DNA of 64,000 bases from Snuella lapsa (lineage in GTDB: Bacteria; Bacteroidota; Bacteroidia; Flavobacteriales; Flavobacteriaceae): the NCBI RefSeq assembly GCF_039539345.1, contig NZ_BAABCY010000078.1, positions 99,814 through 163,813 on the forward strand, written 5' to 3'. Numbering within the stretch: position 1 is the first letter of the stretch; each line of letters starts with the position of its first letter. Both the position numbers and the translations under genes were made by a program. Shown piece after piece: positions 1 through 9,994 of this stretch. The notes below the pieces were generated by a model, which was given only the letters and a program-made list of their open reading frames with translations, did not search any database and was not told where the DNA came from.

Positions 1-596
1 GTAAGTATGCTTGGGTCATTTTTATTTTGGTGACCATACTTATTGTAACAGCTGTGTCCAATGGGGCTAATCTTACTGATGGTATTGACGGTTTGGCGGC
101 GGGAACCTCGGCTATTATTGTACTTACCCTTGGGATTTTTGCATGGGTTTCCAGTAATATTATTTTTTCAGATTACTTGAATATTATGTACATCCCGCGA
201 GTGGAAGAAATCACAATTTATATAGCGGCTTTTGCAGGAGCACTTATAGGTTTCTTGTGGTACAATACATTTCCAGCCCAGGTTTTTATGGGCGATACAG
301 GGAGTCTGACAATTGGAGGTATTATTGCTGTTATAGCCATAGCGGTTAGAAAGGAATGGTTAATACCTGTATTGTGTGGCATTTTTGTGGCTGAGAATCT
401 GTCGGTAGTACTTCAGGTAACTTGGTTTAAATATACCAGGAAAAAGTATGGGGAGGGGCGTCGCATATTTAAAATGGCACCACTGCATCACCATTTTCAG
501 AAATCGGGATATCATGAAAGCAAGATAACAACCCGTTTTTGGATCATTGGGATTCTATTGGCTATTATATCGATTGTCACGTTGAAGATTAGATAG
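1..596 (+). CDS. mraY: Phospho-MurNAc-pentapeptide transferase MraY (5' end outside window)
   Basis: Transfers phospho-MurNAc-pentapeptide from UDP to undecaprenyl phosphate, making lipid I in the inner membrane. The reading frame is open to the window edge (first full codon at base 3), so an ATG at 27 is internal, not the start. Visible family motifs are SNGANLTDGIDGLAAG near the start, a FMGDTGSL segment with the catalytic-type acidic residue, and KMAPLHHHFQ before the last transmembrane helix. About 198 residues remain of a usual ~400. The stop codon directly abuts murD, so the genes are surely cotranscribed as part of the dcw cluster. Confidence 0.96.
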   Translation, partial: KYAWVIFILVTILIVTAVSNGANLTDGIDGLAAGTSAIIVLTLGIFAWVSSNIIFSDYLNIMYIPRVEEITIYIAAFAGALIGFLWYNTFPAQVFMGDTGSLTIGGIIAVIAIAVRKEWLIPVLCGIFVAENLSVVLQVTWFKYTRKKYGEGRRIFKMAPLHHHFQKSGYHESKITTRFWIIGILLAIISIVTLKIR

Positions 597-1928
597 ATGA
601 AAAAGTTGGTTGTGCTTGGAGGAGGAGAAAGCGGTGTGGGAGCAGCACTTTTGGGAAAAGTAAAGAATTATGATGTTTTTGTCTCTGATAAAGGAGTAAT
701 TAAAGAAAAATATAAAGACGTTCTTATACATAATGAGATTGAATGGGAGGAGGGTATGCATTCTGAAGCAAAGATTCTGAGTGCCGATGTCGTTATGAAA
801 AGCCCAGGGATACCAGATAAGGCTTCGTTGGTAAAGAAAATCAGGAAGCAAGGTGTTAAGGTTGTGTCCGAAATTGAGTTTGCTTCTGGGTATACTAATG
901 CAACAATTGTTGGTATAACAGGTAGCAATGGTAAAACCACTACGGCAACTTTGACGCATCATATATTAAGCCAGGAGATAGAAGTGGGGCTAGCTGGTAA
1001 TATTGGAGATAGCTTTTCGAAGCAAGTTCTCGAATATGATTATCCAAACTACGTGTTGGAGATTAGTAGTTTTCAGTTGGACGATATCATTGACTTTAAG
1101 CCAGGCATAGCCGTAATTACCAATATCACGCCCGATCATTTAGATCGATACGATTACAAATTTGAAAATTACATCGCGTCAAAGTTTAGAATTGCCGAAA
1201 ATCAGACAAAAGATGATTTTTTAATCTATGATGCAGATGATGAAGTAATAGTTAATTGGTTAAAAAAGTACCCAGTTCAATCGACATTAGTACCATTTTC
1301 ATTAACACAATTTGTGGAAAATGGTGTGTATTTAGATAAAGAAAATATAACAATAACAATAGATAACAATTATATAATTATGCCAACAACAAGCCTGACA
1401 TTAGAAGGGAAGCACAATGTTAAAAATGCTATGGCAGCCTCGGCTGTAGCGCACTTATTAAAAATAAGAAAACAAACCATTCGAGAAAGTTTGGAAAACT
1501 TCCAAGCGGTTGAGCATAGGTTAGAGCACGTTTTAAAAATTAATAAAGTGCAGTATATAAACGATTCCAAGGCAACCAATGTAAATGCTACATACTATGC
1601 TCTGGAAAGTATGGATGCGCCTACCGTTTGGATTGTTGGCGGAGAAGATAAAGGAAACAATTATGAAGAATTATTTTCGTTTGTAAATGAAAAGGTGAAA
1701 GCTATTATTTGCTTAGGCGTAGATAACGAAAAGCTTATGCGAACCTTTGGTAACATGGTTGATGTTATTGTCGAGACTCAGTATATGAGTGAGGCAGTAA
1801 AGATAGCTTATAAAATTGCAGAGAGTGGAGATAATGTGTTATTGTCGCCCGCATGTGCAAGCTTTGATTTATTTGAAAATTATGAAGATCGCGGGCGCCA
1901 GTTTAAGGAAGCCGTGAGAAACTTATAG
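597..1928 (+). CDS. murD: UDP-N-acetylmuramoylalanine--D-glutamate ligase MurD
   Basis: Cytoplasmic ATP-dependent Mur ligase adding D-glutamate to UDP-MurNAc-L-Ala. The 443 residues are the usual length. The N-terminal Rossmann segment starts LGGGESGVGAALLG; the ATP-binding P-loop reads VGITGSNGKTTT near residue 110; NITPDHLDRY follows in the central domain and NDSKATN in the C-terminal domain. The ATG follows the mraY stop with no gap, suggesting translational coupling. It sits between mraY and ftsW, the canonical dcw order. Confidence 0.97.
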   Translation: MKKLVVLGGGESGVGAALLGKVKNYDVFVSDKGVIKEKYKDVLIHNEIEWEEGMHSEAKILSADVVMKSPGIPDKASLVKKIRKQGVKVVSEIEFASGYTNATIVGITGSNGKTTTATLTHHILSQEIEVGLAGNIGDSFSKQVLEYDYPNYVLEISSFQLDDIIDFKPGIAVITNITPDHLDRYDYKFENYIASKFRIAENQTKDDFLIYDADDEVIVNWLKKYPVQSTLVPFSLTQFVENGVYLDKENITITIDNNYIIMPTTSLTLEGKHNVKNAMAASAVAHLLKIRKQTIRESLENFQAVEHRLEHVLKINKVQYINDSKATNVNATYYALESMDAPTVWIVGGEDKGNNYEELFSFVNEKVKAIICLGVDNEKLMRTFGNMVDVIVETQYMSEAVKIAYKIAESGDNVLLSPACASFDLFENYEDRGRQFKEAVRNL

Positions 1929-1969
1929 GTAAAATTAGGTATATGTGGTAGCGATATATTGTAAAAAAA

Positions 1970-3169
1970 GTGCAAGAAGTATTTAAAAACATAAAAGGAG
2001 ATCGTTTAATTTGGGCAATAGCGGCGTTGTTGGCTATTTTCTCATTCTTACCTGTTTACAGTGCAGCTAGTGATTTGGCATACGATACAGGAGATGGCAA
2101 TACCTTTGTGTTTTTTGTCAAGCACTTTATGCATCTTTTCTTGGGGTTTGTAATTATGTATGGAGTTCATAAAATACCCTATCGTTACTTTAGGGGGCTA
2201 TCACTAATAATGATTCCCTTTGTTTTGGTGCTCTTGGTGGTTACAATGCTGCAAGGTACAGTTATGGGAGGTGCCAGTGCTAGTAGGTGGATTAGAATTC
2301 CGATTGTAGGTGTGTCTTTTCAAACATCTACTTTTGCCTTTGTGGTGCTTATGGTCTATGTAGCTCGGTATATGTCAAAGATTAAAGAAAAGACAATTAC
2401 GTTTAAAGAGTCCATATTGCCCTTGTGGGGACCAGTATTTTTAGTGTTGGCTTTAATCTTGCCATCTAATTTTTCCACAGCAGCCATTATGTTTTCTATG
2501 GTAACTGTATTGGTGTTTTTGGGAGGGTATCCCGTGCGTTATCTGGGGGTTATATTTGGTTTTGGGATTGTGGCCTTGGTATTTTTTATAATGGTAGCAA
2601 AACTCACTACAGGACCTCTAAATGTAAAAGTTACTACTTGGGAGAATAGAATTAAGAATTATTCTAACGGAGAAGATACAGAGGCAGATTATCAAATAGA
2701 AAAGGCTAAGATAGCCATTGCATCAGGAGGAATTCAAGGAGTAGGGCCTGGAAAAAGTATTCAAAAGAACTTTTTACCGCAGTCATCGTCCGATTTCATT
2801 TTTGCAATTATTGTTGAGGAATACGGTCTGATAGGAGGTTTTGTCTTGGTGATCTTGTATATGTGGTTACTGTTTAGAATTGTTATTGTATCGCAAAAAG
2901 CCGATACGGTTTTCGGGAAATTATTGGTGCTGGGGGTGGGCTTGCCTATAGTCTTTCAGGCATTTATTAATATGGCAGTAGCTGTTGAGCTGTTTCCTGT
3001 AACAGGACAAACGTTACCTTTAATTAGTAGTGGAGGAACCTCTATTTGGATGACCTGTTTGGCAATTGGAATTATATTGAGTGTAAGTGTAAAACGGGAA
3101 GAGATTAAAGAACAGGAAAAAGAAAGCTTTGAAGACAATCCGTTAGAAATTTTAACGGAAACGATATAA
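1970..3169 (+). CDS. ftsW: SEDS-family peptidoglycan polymerase/division protein FtsW
   Basis: Integral membrane glycosyltransferase of the SEDS family that polymerises septal peptidoglycan from lipid II with a class B PBP. About ten hydrophobic helices span the 399 residues; the C-terminal part holds the family signature LPLISSGGTSIW. I use the GTG at 1970: an in-frame stop lies at 1949 and no ATG occurs between, though an ATT at 1958 cannot be excluded. The tail after the last helix is acidic and Lys/Glu-rich. Position between murD and murG favours FtsW over RodA. Confidence 0.95.
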   Translation: MQEVFKNIKGDRLIWAIAALLAIFSFLPVYSAASDLAYDTGDGNTFVFFVKHFMHLFLGFVIMYGVHKIPYRYFRGLSLIMIPFVLVLLVVTMLQGTVMGGASASRWIRIPIVGVSFQTSTFAFVVLMVYVARYMSKIKEKTITFKESILPLWGPVFLVLALILPSNFSTAAIMFSMVTVLVFLGGYPVRYLGVIFGFGIVALVFFIMVAKLTTGPLNVKVTTWENRIKNYSNGEDTEADYQIEKAKIAIASGGIQGVGPGKSIQKNFLPQSSSDFIFAIIVEEYGLIGGFVLVILYMWLLFRIVIVSQKADTVFGKLLVLGVGLPIVFQAFINMAVAVELFPVTGQTLPLISSGGTSIWMTCLAIGIILSVSVKREEIKEQEKESFEDNPLEILTETI

Positions 3170-3186
3170 CATGAGTGACTAATCAT

Positions 3187-3222
3187 AAAACCTGCAAGGT
3201 TTTTTAAAGCCTTGTGGGTTTT
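3187..3222 (+). terminator. Hairpin between ftsW and murG
   Basis: A 13-bp stem (AAAACCTGCAAGG pairing with CCTTGTGGGTTTT, two G-T wobbles) with a 10-nt loop lies in the only sizeable gap (106 bp) inside the early dcw cluster. It is followed by T-T-G-A rather than a clean T run, so it may be an attenuator, a partial terminator or an mRNA processing/stability element rather than a full terminator. Confidence 0.45.
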
Positions 3223-3275
3223 GAAAAAAGATTGAAAAAAGAAGTTGTTTTCCTAGTAGGGAAAGATTAAAAGAA

Positions 3276-4370
3276 ATGAAAAGATATAAGATCATATTGT
3301 CTGGAGGCGGAACAGGGGGGCATATTTACCCTGCCATCGCTATTGCCAACGAATTAAAAAAGCGATTCCCCGAAGCGGAGTTTTTGTTTGTTGGTGCCAA
3401 GGATCGTATGGAGATGGAAAAAGTGCCTCAGGCAGGATACGCTATCAAAGGTTTGTGGATTTCAGGAATTCAGCGACGATTAACATTAAAGAACCTGATG
3501 TTTCCGTTTAAGCTAATAAGTAGTTTGTGGAATGCCCGAAAAATTGTCAAGACTTTTAAGCCCGATGTGGTAATAGGGACTGGAGGTTTTGCCAGTGGTC
3601 CCATGCTGCAAGTGGCAGCGTCCAATAATGTGCCGTGCTTAATACAAGAACAAAATTCATTCCCGGGAATAACCAATAAACTATTGGCTAGGAAAGTAGA
3701 TAAAATATGTGTGGCTTACGATGCTCTGGATCGTTTTTTTCCAGAAGATAAAATTATAAAAACGGGAAATCCAGTAAGACAAGATTTATTAGATATTGAT
3801 ACGAAAGCAGTTGAAGCTAAAAATTTTTTCAACTTAAAGCATGGAAAGTATACGTTACTGGTGTTGGGAGGTAGTCTGGGGGCTAGACGTATCAATGAGC
3901 TTATAGAGAAAGAATTGGATTTTTTAGATACTAAAAATGTTCAAATAATATGGCAATGTGGCAAGTTGTATTATCAGCAATATAGAATTTATAACCATAC
4001 CAAGGATGTGCAAGTCTATGAGTTCTTGAATAATATGGATTATGCTTATGCTGCAGCCGATATAGTTATATCAAGAGCCGGAGCAAGTTCGGTTTCCGAA
4101 TTGTGTATTGTAGGTAAACCAGTAATTTTTATACCATCTCCTAATGTAGCCGAAGATCACCAGACTAAAAATGCAATGGCGATTGTAGAGCAGGATGCAG
4201 CAATGTTGATTCAGGAGAAAGATCTAGAAGTTGATTTTGAACATCGGTTTTCACAGCTTATAGCGTCTCCAGAAAAACAAAAACAGATGGGGAGCAATAT
4301 AAAGAAAATGGCATTGGTAAATGCAACAATTGAAATAGCGGACGAAGTAGAAAAACTTCTCAATAAATAG
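3276..4370 (+). CDS. murG: Lipid II synthase MurG
   Basis: Peripheral membrane GT28 glycosyltransferase that adds GlcNAc from UDP-GlcNAc to lipid I, yielding lipid II. The N-terminal lipid I-binding glycine-rich loop SGGGTGGHIYPA lies at residues ~9-20; a second G loop GGSLGARRIN and the C-terminal donor-binding stretch SRAGASSVSELC are intact. At 364 residues it is full length. It follows ftsW and is separated from murC by only 3 bp. Confidence 0.97.
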   Translation: MKRYKIILSGGGTGGHIYPAIAIANELKKRFPEAEFLFVGAKDRMEMEKVPQAGYAIKGLWISGIQRRLTLKNLMFPFKLISSLWNARKIVKTFKPDVVIGTGGFASGPMLQVAASNNVPCLIQEQNSFPGITNKLLARKVDKICVAYDALDRFFPEDKIIKTGNPVRQDLLDIDTKAVEAKNFFNLKHGKYTLLVLGGSLGARRINELIEKELDFLDTKNVQIIWQCGKLYYQQYRIYNHTKDVQVYEFLNNMDYAYAAADIVISRAGASSVSELCIVGKPVIFIPSPNVAEDHQTKNAMAIVEQDAAMLIQEKDLEVDFEHRFSQLIASPEKQKQMGSNIKKMALVNATIEIADEVEKLLNK

Positions 4371-4373
4371 TAT

Positions 4374-5726
4374 ATGAATTTAAGCAGTATACATAATATT
4401 TATTTTGTTGGTATAGGAGGTATAGGTATGAGTGCCTTGGCACGTTATTTCAAGGCCAATGACAAGCAGGTTGCAGGCTACGATAAAACGCAAACAGATA
4501 TTACCAATAGTTTAGAAGAGTTGGGTGTTGCTGTACATTTTGAAGATGCTATTGAGAATATAGGAGATGCTTTCCTTGATAAAAGAACGACTTTAGTGGT
4601 GTATACGCCGGCGGTTCCCAGAGACCATAAAGAACTTGAATATTTTAATGGTCATGGATTTGTTGTTTTAAAGCGCTCTCAGGTTTTAGGAATAATTACC
4701 CAAAATACATTTTGTTTGGCTGTAGCGGGTACCCATGGAAAAACTACCACTACCAGTATTTTGGGGCATTTAATGTTTGAAAGTAATGTGGCATTGACAG
4801 CCTTCTTAGGAGGTGTTAGTGAAAATTATAATTCAAATTTAATTATCAAGGGTACCGAGGTTTCTGTGGTTGAGGCAGACGAGTTCGATCGATCGTTTTT
4901 AACGCTTTCGCCAGATATTGCTTGTATTACTTCTATGGATGCTGACCATTTGGATATTTATGGAGTAGCCGATGCGTTGAATGAATCGTTTGCTGCCTTT
5001 GCAAAAAAAATAAAACCTAATGGTAAATTATTTGTTAAAAGGGGGTTGCCTTTACAAGGTATTACCTATGGTATAGAAGATGACTCCGATTATTCGGTTC
5101 AAAATATTAAAATAAAAAATGGTGCATATGTTTTTGATGTAAAAACACCAAAAACCATACTTAAAGATTTAGAGTTTAACTTACCGGGTAGACATAACCT
5201 GTCTAATGCGTTAATAGCTTTGGCGATGGCTGTAGAATATGGTTGCCCTTACCAGCAGCTCGCTAAAGCTTTAGCATCCTATAAGGGTGTTAAAAGACGT
5301 TTTACTTATCATATAAAGACCAAAGATATGGTGTTTATAGATGACTATGCCCACCATCCAGAAGAAATCAATGCAGTACATCAGGCGGTGCGCGAAATGT
5401 ATCCAGACAAAAGGGTGTTGGCTATTTTTCAGCCACATTTATATACCAGAACACGTGATTTTGTTAATGAATTTGCCAAAAGCTTGTCGCAATTTGATGA
5501 GGTAATGCTGCTTGATATTTATCCGGCAAGAGAATTACCTATTGAGGGAGTGACATCGGAGTGGTTAATGGGTAAAATTAATTGTACAAACAAACAAATG
5601 GTTAGCAAAGCGGAGTTGCTTGAAAAAATTCATGAAAGTAAGGCACAAGTTATGCTCACGATTGGAGCTGGTGATATAGGAGAACAAGTTAAATATATAA
5701 AAAAAGAATTTAGTGTCACAGAGTAA
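4374..5726 (+). CDS. murC: UDP-N-acetylmuramate--L-alanine ligase MurC
   Basis: Cytoplasmic Mur ligase attaching L-alanine to UDP-MurNAc. Features in order are an N-terminal glycine-rich nucleotide fold (FVGIGGIGMSALA), the ATP loop AVAGTHGKTTTT near residue 118, EADEFDRSF in the central domain, and DDYAHHPEEI and FQPHLYTRT in the C-terminal domain. 450 residues is normal. Its 3' end overlaps the start of ftsQ by 14 bp, so the two are translationally linked. Confidence 0.97.
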   Translation: MNLSSIHNIYFVGIGGIGMSALARYFKANDKQVAGYDKTQTDITNSLEELGVAVHFEDAIENIGDAFLDKRTTLVVYTPAVPRDHKELEYFNGHGFVVLKRSQVLGIITQNTFCLAVAGTHGKTTTTSILGHLMFESNVALTAFLGGVSENYNSNLIIKGTEVSVVEADEFDRSFLTLSPDIACITSMDADHLDIYGVADALNESFAAFAKKIKPNGKLFVKRGLPLQGITYGIEDDSDYSVQNIKIKNGAYVFDVKTPKTILKDLEFNLPGRHNLSNALIALAMAVEYGCPYQQLAKALASYKGVKRRFTYHIKTKDMVFIDDYAHHPEEINAVHQAVREMYPDKRVLAIFQPHLYTRTRDFVNEFAKSLSQFDEVMLLDIYPARELPIEGVTSEWLMGKINCTNKQMVSKAELLEKIHESKAQVMLTIGAGDIGEQVKYIKKEFSVTE

Positions 5727-6435
5727 TTGGACATACGTAAAAATGATTTTGCTACTGTTGCTGGTAGGCTTTTTATATGCTTTTGCTTCAGGAAGGAATG
5801 CGGTAAGGAAAGTGTCTAAACCTGTGGTTACTTTTATTGGTGAAAACAATCTTTTTATAACTATTGAGACTGTTAGTAAATTGTTAATACAAAATCAAGA
5901 AGGCCTTAAAAATGTAGCTAAAGAAACTTTAGCTTTGAATAAGCTGGAGAATGCCCTGAATTCTAACCCAATGATTAAAACTGCCGAAGTGTATGTTACT
6001 GTTAATGGTACACTTAATGCTGATATTGAACAAAGAAACCCAATTGCTAGAGTAAGCACTAATGCATCTTACTATATCGATGATGAAGGTTTCTTTATGC
6101 CATTGTCAACAAATTATTCAGCTAGAGTGCCACTTGTTACAGGTTTTGTTGAAAAGAATAACTTAAAAAATGTTTATAAAGTTGCAAACAAAATTAGAAA
6201 TGATGCTTTCTTAAAAAAGAATGTTTTTGAGATTCATCAGAGTATAGATAAGACTATTTATTTAAAACTCAGACAATGTAAGTTTCTAGTGCAATTAGGA
6301 GATGTAATGAATTTAGATAAAAAAATAAATAACCTAAAAGCGTTTTATCAAAAAAGCTTAAAAGAGAAAACGCTTGATGATTATAAAAAAGTCAATTTGC
6401 AATTTGATAACCAAGTAGTGTGTACCAAAGCGTAA
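5713..6435 (+). CDS. ftsQ: Cell division protein FtsQ
   Basis: Bitopic inner-membrane divisome protein. It has a short cytoplasmic N-terminus, one transmembrane helix (MILLLLLVGFLYAFA, residues ~12-26), then a periplasmic region in which a POTRA-like start and a segment ADIEQRNPIARV are recognisable. Sequence conservation in this family is weak and much of the assignment rests on position between murC and ftsA, plus size (240 residues) and topology. The GTG start at 5713 lies inside murC; no better start fits the length of the N-terminus. Confidence 0.88.
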   Translation: MSQSNWTYVKMILLLLLVGFLYAFASGRNAVRKVSKPVVTFIGENNLFITIETVSKLLIQNQEGLKNVAKETLALNKLENALNSNPMIKTAEVYVTVNGTLNADIEQRNPIARVSTNASYYIDDEGFFMPLSTNYSARVPLVTGFVEKNNLKNVYKVANKIRNDAFLKKNVFEIHQSIDKTIYLKLRQCKFLVQLGDVMNLDKKINNLKAFYQKSLKEKTLDDYKKVNLQFDNQVVCTKA

Positions 6436-6439
6436 ATCT

Positions 6440-7753
6440 ATGGAGCATAATATAGCAGTTGGATTAGATATAGGAACCACAAAAATTGTGGCAATGATTG
6501 GCCGTAAAAACGATTACGGAAAATTAGAAATTTTGGGTATTGGTAAATCCAAAAGTTTGGGCGTGCACCGTGGTGTCGTAAATAATATTACGCAAACCAT
6601 TCAGTCTATCCAGCAAGCTGTACAGGAGGCAGAAGTAGCAGCCGATATGAAAATAGAAGGTGTTACAGTTGGTATTGCAGGGCAGCATATACGCAGCTTA
6701 CAACATAGTGATTACATTACCAGACCAAATTCTGAGCATGTTATCGATGATGACGATATAGACCGACTTATCAATCAAGTCCACAAATTGGTAATGCTTC
6801 CTGGCGAAGAAATTATCCATGTGTTACCTCAAGAATATAAAGTTGATGGTCAGGCCGAAATAAAGGAACCTATTGGAATGTACGGAGGACGTTTGGAAGC
6901 GAATTTTCATGTGGTTGTAGGTCAAGTGTCATCCATACGTAACATAGGTCGTTGTGTGCAAAGTGCTGGACTAAACCTGGAAGGTATTACTCTAGAGCCA
7001 TTAGCATCAGCAAATGCTGTTTTAAGTCAAGAAGAAAAAGAAGCAGGTGTAGCACTTATCGATATAGGAGGAGGAACTACCGATCTGGCAATATTTAGAG
7101 ACGGTATTATTCGTCATACAGCCGTTATCCCGTTTGGGGGCAATGTTATAACTGAAGACATAAAAGAAGGCTGCTCCATTATTGAGAAGCAAGCAGAACT
7201 ATTAAAAATTAAGTTTGGATCTGCTTGGCCCGGTGAAAATAAGGATAACGAGATCGTGTCCATTCCAGGTTTAAGAGGTAGAGAACCAAAAGAAATAACT
7301 TTAAAAAACCTTTCAAGAATCATTCATGCCCGTGTAGTTGAAATAATAGAACAGGTTTATGTTGAGATTAAAAATTACGGACACGAAGAGCAAAAGAAAA
7401 AATTAATAGCCGGTATTGTATTAACAGGTGGAGGAGCACAGTTAAAACACTTAAAGCAGTTGGTAGAGTATATTACCGGTATGGATACCCGAATTGGGTA
7501 TCCTAATGAGCATTTGGCGGGTGATAGCGATGCGGACATAACAAGTCCTCTATATGCTACAGCTGTAGGTTTGGTGTTAGACGGCTTGAAGCGTCAAGAA
7601 AGAAAACGTGTAGAAGCCGAATCTGAAAAAGCTAAAGCCCATGAAACGGAAGTGCCCGAAGAGGAAACTATTGAGAAACCAGTAAAAGAGCGTCGCTCTT
7701 TTTTAGATAAGTTAACCGAACGTGTCAAGGATTTTCTTGATAACGCAGAATAA
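6440..7753 (+). CDS. ftsA: Cell division protein FtsA
   Basis: Actin-fold ATPase that tethers FtsZ to the membrane and recruits the divisome. The phosphate-1 loop AVGLDIGTTKIVAMIG opens the protein; the second phosphate region ALIDIGGGTTDLAIF and the adenosine motif GIVLTGGGAQLKHL are present. Residues ~380-437 form a charged linker ending in SFLDKLTERVKDFLDNAE, which looks like the C-terminal amphipathic membrane-targeting helix. Four bases separate it from ftsQ. Confidence 0.96.
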   Translation: MEHNIAVGLDIGTTKIVAMIGRKNDYGKLEILGIGKSKSLGVHRGVVNNITQTIQSIQQAVQEAEVAADMKIEGVTVGIAGQHIRSLQHSDYITRPNSEHVIDDDDIDRLINQVHKLVMLPGEEIIHVLPQEYKVDGQAEIKEPIGMYGGRLEANFHVVVGQVSSIRNIGRCVQSAGLNLEGITLEPLASANAVLSQEEKEAGVALIDIGGGTTDLAIFRDGIIRHTAVIPFGGNVITEDIKEGCSIIEKQAELLKIKFGSAWPGENKDNEIVSIPGLRGREPKEITLKNLSRIIHARVVEIIEQVYVEIKNYGHEEQKKKLIAGIVLTGGGAQLKHLKQLVEYITGMDTRIGYPNEHLAGDSDADITSPLYATAVGLVLDGLKRQERKRVEAESEKAKAHETEVPEEETIEKPVKERRSFLDKLTERVKDFLDNAE

Positions 7754-7811
7754 AAAATCCATTGAAAAGAAAAGTAAAAATTAAAGTATTAATACCAGTA
7801 AAACAGAATTT

Positions 7812-9782
7812 ATGAGCAGCAAAAAAGAATTCGAAAGCATAACATTTGATTTGCCCAAGAACCAATCAAATGTCATTAAGGTTATTGGTGTTGGTGGCGG
7901 TGGTAGCAATGCCATTAACCATATGTTCCAACAAGGTATAAAAGGTGTAGATTTTTATATCTGTAATACAGACGCGCAAGCACTTCAAAATAGCGGTGTG
8001 CCTAATAAAATTCAATTAGGACTTAACCTTACAGAAGGATTGGGAGCCGGCGCAAATCCTGATATAGGAGAGCAATCTGCTGTAGAAAGCTTTGAGGATA
8101 TTTCCCAAATGCTGGACAGCAATACCAAAATGGCTTTTATTACCGCAGGTATGGGGGGTGGTACAGGTACAGGTGCAGCACCTATTATTGCTAAAATGGC
8201 TAAGGATTTAGATATTTTAACAGTGGGGATTGTAACCATGCCTTTCCAATTTGAAGGTAAGATGCGGTTAGAGCAAGCCCAAAAAGGTATTGAAAACCTG
8301 CGTAGTGTAGTCGATTCTTTAATTGTAATCAATAACAACAAACTTCGTGAAGTTTATGGTAACCTTGGCTTTAAAGCAGGGTTCTCTAAAGCAGACGAAG
8401 TGCTATCTACTGCTGCTCGTGGTATAGCCGAAGTTATTACCCATCACTATACACAAAACATCGATTTACGTGATGCTAAAACTGTATTAAGCAATAGTGG
8501 CACTGCTATTATGGGATCTGCCTTGGCTTCTGGCCAAAATCGTGCGCAAGAAGCAATACGAAAAGCATTAGACTCGCCGTTGTTAAACGATAATAAAATT
8601 ACAGGAGCTAAAAATGTATTACTGCTTATCGTTTCTGGAGCTCAGGAAATTACCATTGATGAAATTGGTGAGATTAACGATCATATCCAAAATGAAGCAG
8701 GGCACGGTGCCAATATTATTATGGGGGTTGGTGAAGATGAATCACTAGAAGAATCTATTGCAGTTACCATTATAGCTACTGGTTTTAATGTAGAACAACA
8801 AGACGAAATTTCTAATACAGAAACAAAAAAGGTAATTCATTCACTAACTGAAGATAAAGAATTGAGTAATGCCGATAAAGATCCGGTTATTATAGCACCA
8901 GTTATCGAGCTAGAGAAGAAAAAAGACCCTCCAATCGTTAGACATACTTTAGATGTCGATTCTGAAGATTTAGAATTTGGTACACCAGAGAATAGTGTAA
9001 TCAATAAAAAATCTTCCGTAAAACATTTGGAAGACGACGGTATGGTACCCACATCTGAAGCTATTAAGAATATAAACGTGGTTTATGATGAAGTTAAGGC
9101 CAATTATCAAGAAGAAGAAGACTTTGTGATAAAGCCGGTAACAAAAATGGCAAATGTAGAAAAAGTTGATGTTGAAGAAGAACAACAGATTACCTTAACT
9201 TTTGATATGCCAATAAGTTCCACTAATAAGGGAAATGTCGAAAAAGAAGATACAACAGATAGCTTAAATACAATTAACGATAGCATAAAGAAAATCCCCG
9301 TAAAGGATTATATAGAGCTTATTACCGTTACAGAAGCCAGTGAACAAGGAGAAGTGCGTTATGCTTTAGATGACTATATTGAATTAGAATCTACAACAAC
9401 TAGAAAACAGATTAAACAAAAGGAAACTTTAGACGATCTAGAGCCTAGCGATATTGTGTTCGAAAAGAAACAAGTAGAGCCACAAGAGACACAGGAAATA
9501 CCAGCAGATGAGGTAGATCCAATGAACAGTCCTATTTCTGACATGCTTAAAGAACGTGCTGCAGAACGCAGAAGAAAGATGAAGGATTTCAATTATAAGT
9601 TCAATAATGCAAAAATTGATGATATCGAAAAAATACCAGCCTACAAGCGACAAGGTGTTAATTTAGAAGATGCAAAACATTCTTCTGAAACCGATATGTC
9701 AAGAACTAGCATTGGCGTTGATGATAACGACGATATTCAATTAAGGAGCAACAATTCTTTTTTACACGATAATGTTGATTAA
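7812..9782 (+). CDS. ftsZ: Cell division GTPase FtsZ with long C-terminal linker
   Basis: Tubulin-like GTPase forming the Z ring. The GTPase core covers residues ~1-330: KVIGVGGGGSNAINH at the N-terminus, the tubulin signature GGGTGTGAAP, and the T7 region NVDL-equivalent later. Then follows a ~270-residue acidic, low-complexity linker that is far longer than in enterobacteria but usual for Flavobacteriia. The segment DIEKIPAYKRQ near residue 615 resembles the conserved C-terminal peptide that binds FtsA, but here some 35 further residues follow it. A strong terminator after the gene ends the dcw cluster. Confidence 0.97.
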   Translation: MSSKKEFESITFDLPKNQSNVIKVIGVGGGGSNAINHMFQQGIKGVDFYICNTDAQALQNSGVPNKIQLGLNLTEGLGAGANPDIGEQSAVESFEDISQMLDSNTKMAFITAGMGGGTGTGAAPIIAKMAKDLDILTVGIVTMPFQFEGKMRLEQAQKGIENLRSVVDSLIVINNNKLREVYGNLGFKAGFSKADEVLSTAARGIAEVITHHYTQNIDLRDAKTVLSNSGTAIMGSALASGQNRAQEAIRKALDSPLLNDNKITGAKNVLLLIVSGAQEITIDEIGEINDHIQNEAGHGANIIMGVGEDESLEESIAVTIIATGFNVEQQDEISNTETKKVIHSLTEDKELSNADKDPVIIAPVIELEKKKDPPIVRHTLDVDSEDLEFGTPENSVINKKSSVKHLEDDGMVPTSEAIKNINVVYDEVKANYQEEEDFVIKPVTKMANVEKVDVEEEQQITLTFDMPISSTNKGNVEKEDTTDSLNTINDSIKKIPVKDYIELITVTEASEQGEVRYALDDYIELESTTTRKQIKQKETLDDLEPSDIVFEKKQVEPQETQEIPADEVDPMNSPISDMLKERAAERRRKMKDFNYKFNNAKIDDIEKIPAYKRQGVNLEDAKHSSETDMSRTSIGVDDNDDIQLRSNNSFLHDNVD

Positions 9783-9820
9783 AAGAATATAATATACACT
9801 GACCTTACTTAGTTATGATT

Positions 9821-9858
9821 CCCGATAAGTTTCCCTCAGCTTATCGGGTTTTGTTTTT
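9821..9858 (+). terminator. Rho-independent terminator of the dcw cluster
   Basis: Perfect 9-bp stem CCCGATAAG / CTTATCGGG with a 10-nt loop followed by TTTTGTTTTTG, 38 bp after the ftsZ stop. Confidence 0.88.
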
Positions 9859-9994
9859 GTCTAAACAAATAGATGCAGAGTTTATTTTAGTATTTCTAGG
9901 TTAGAAGAAATGGTATTAAAGTATTTTTTGCAATATTCTTTATGTAAGCAACAATCTATTTTTTATATTCGCAGCTACTTTATAACGTATAATA

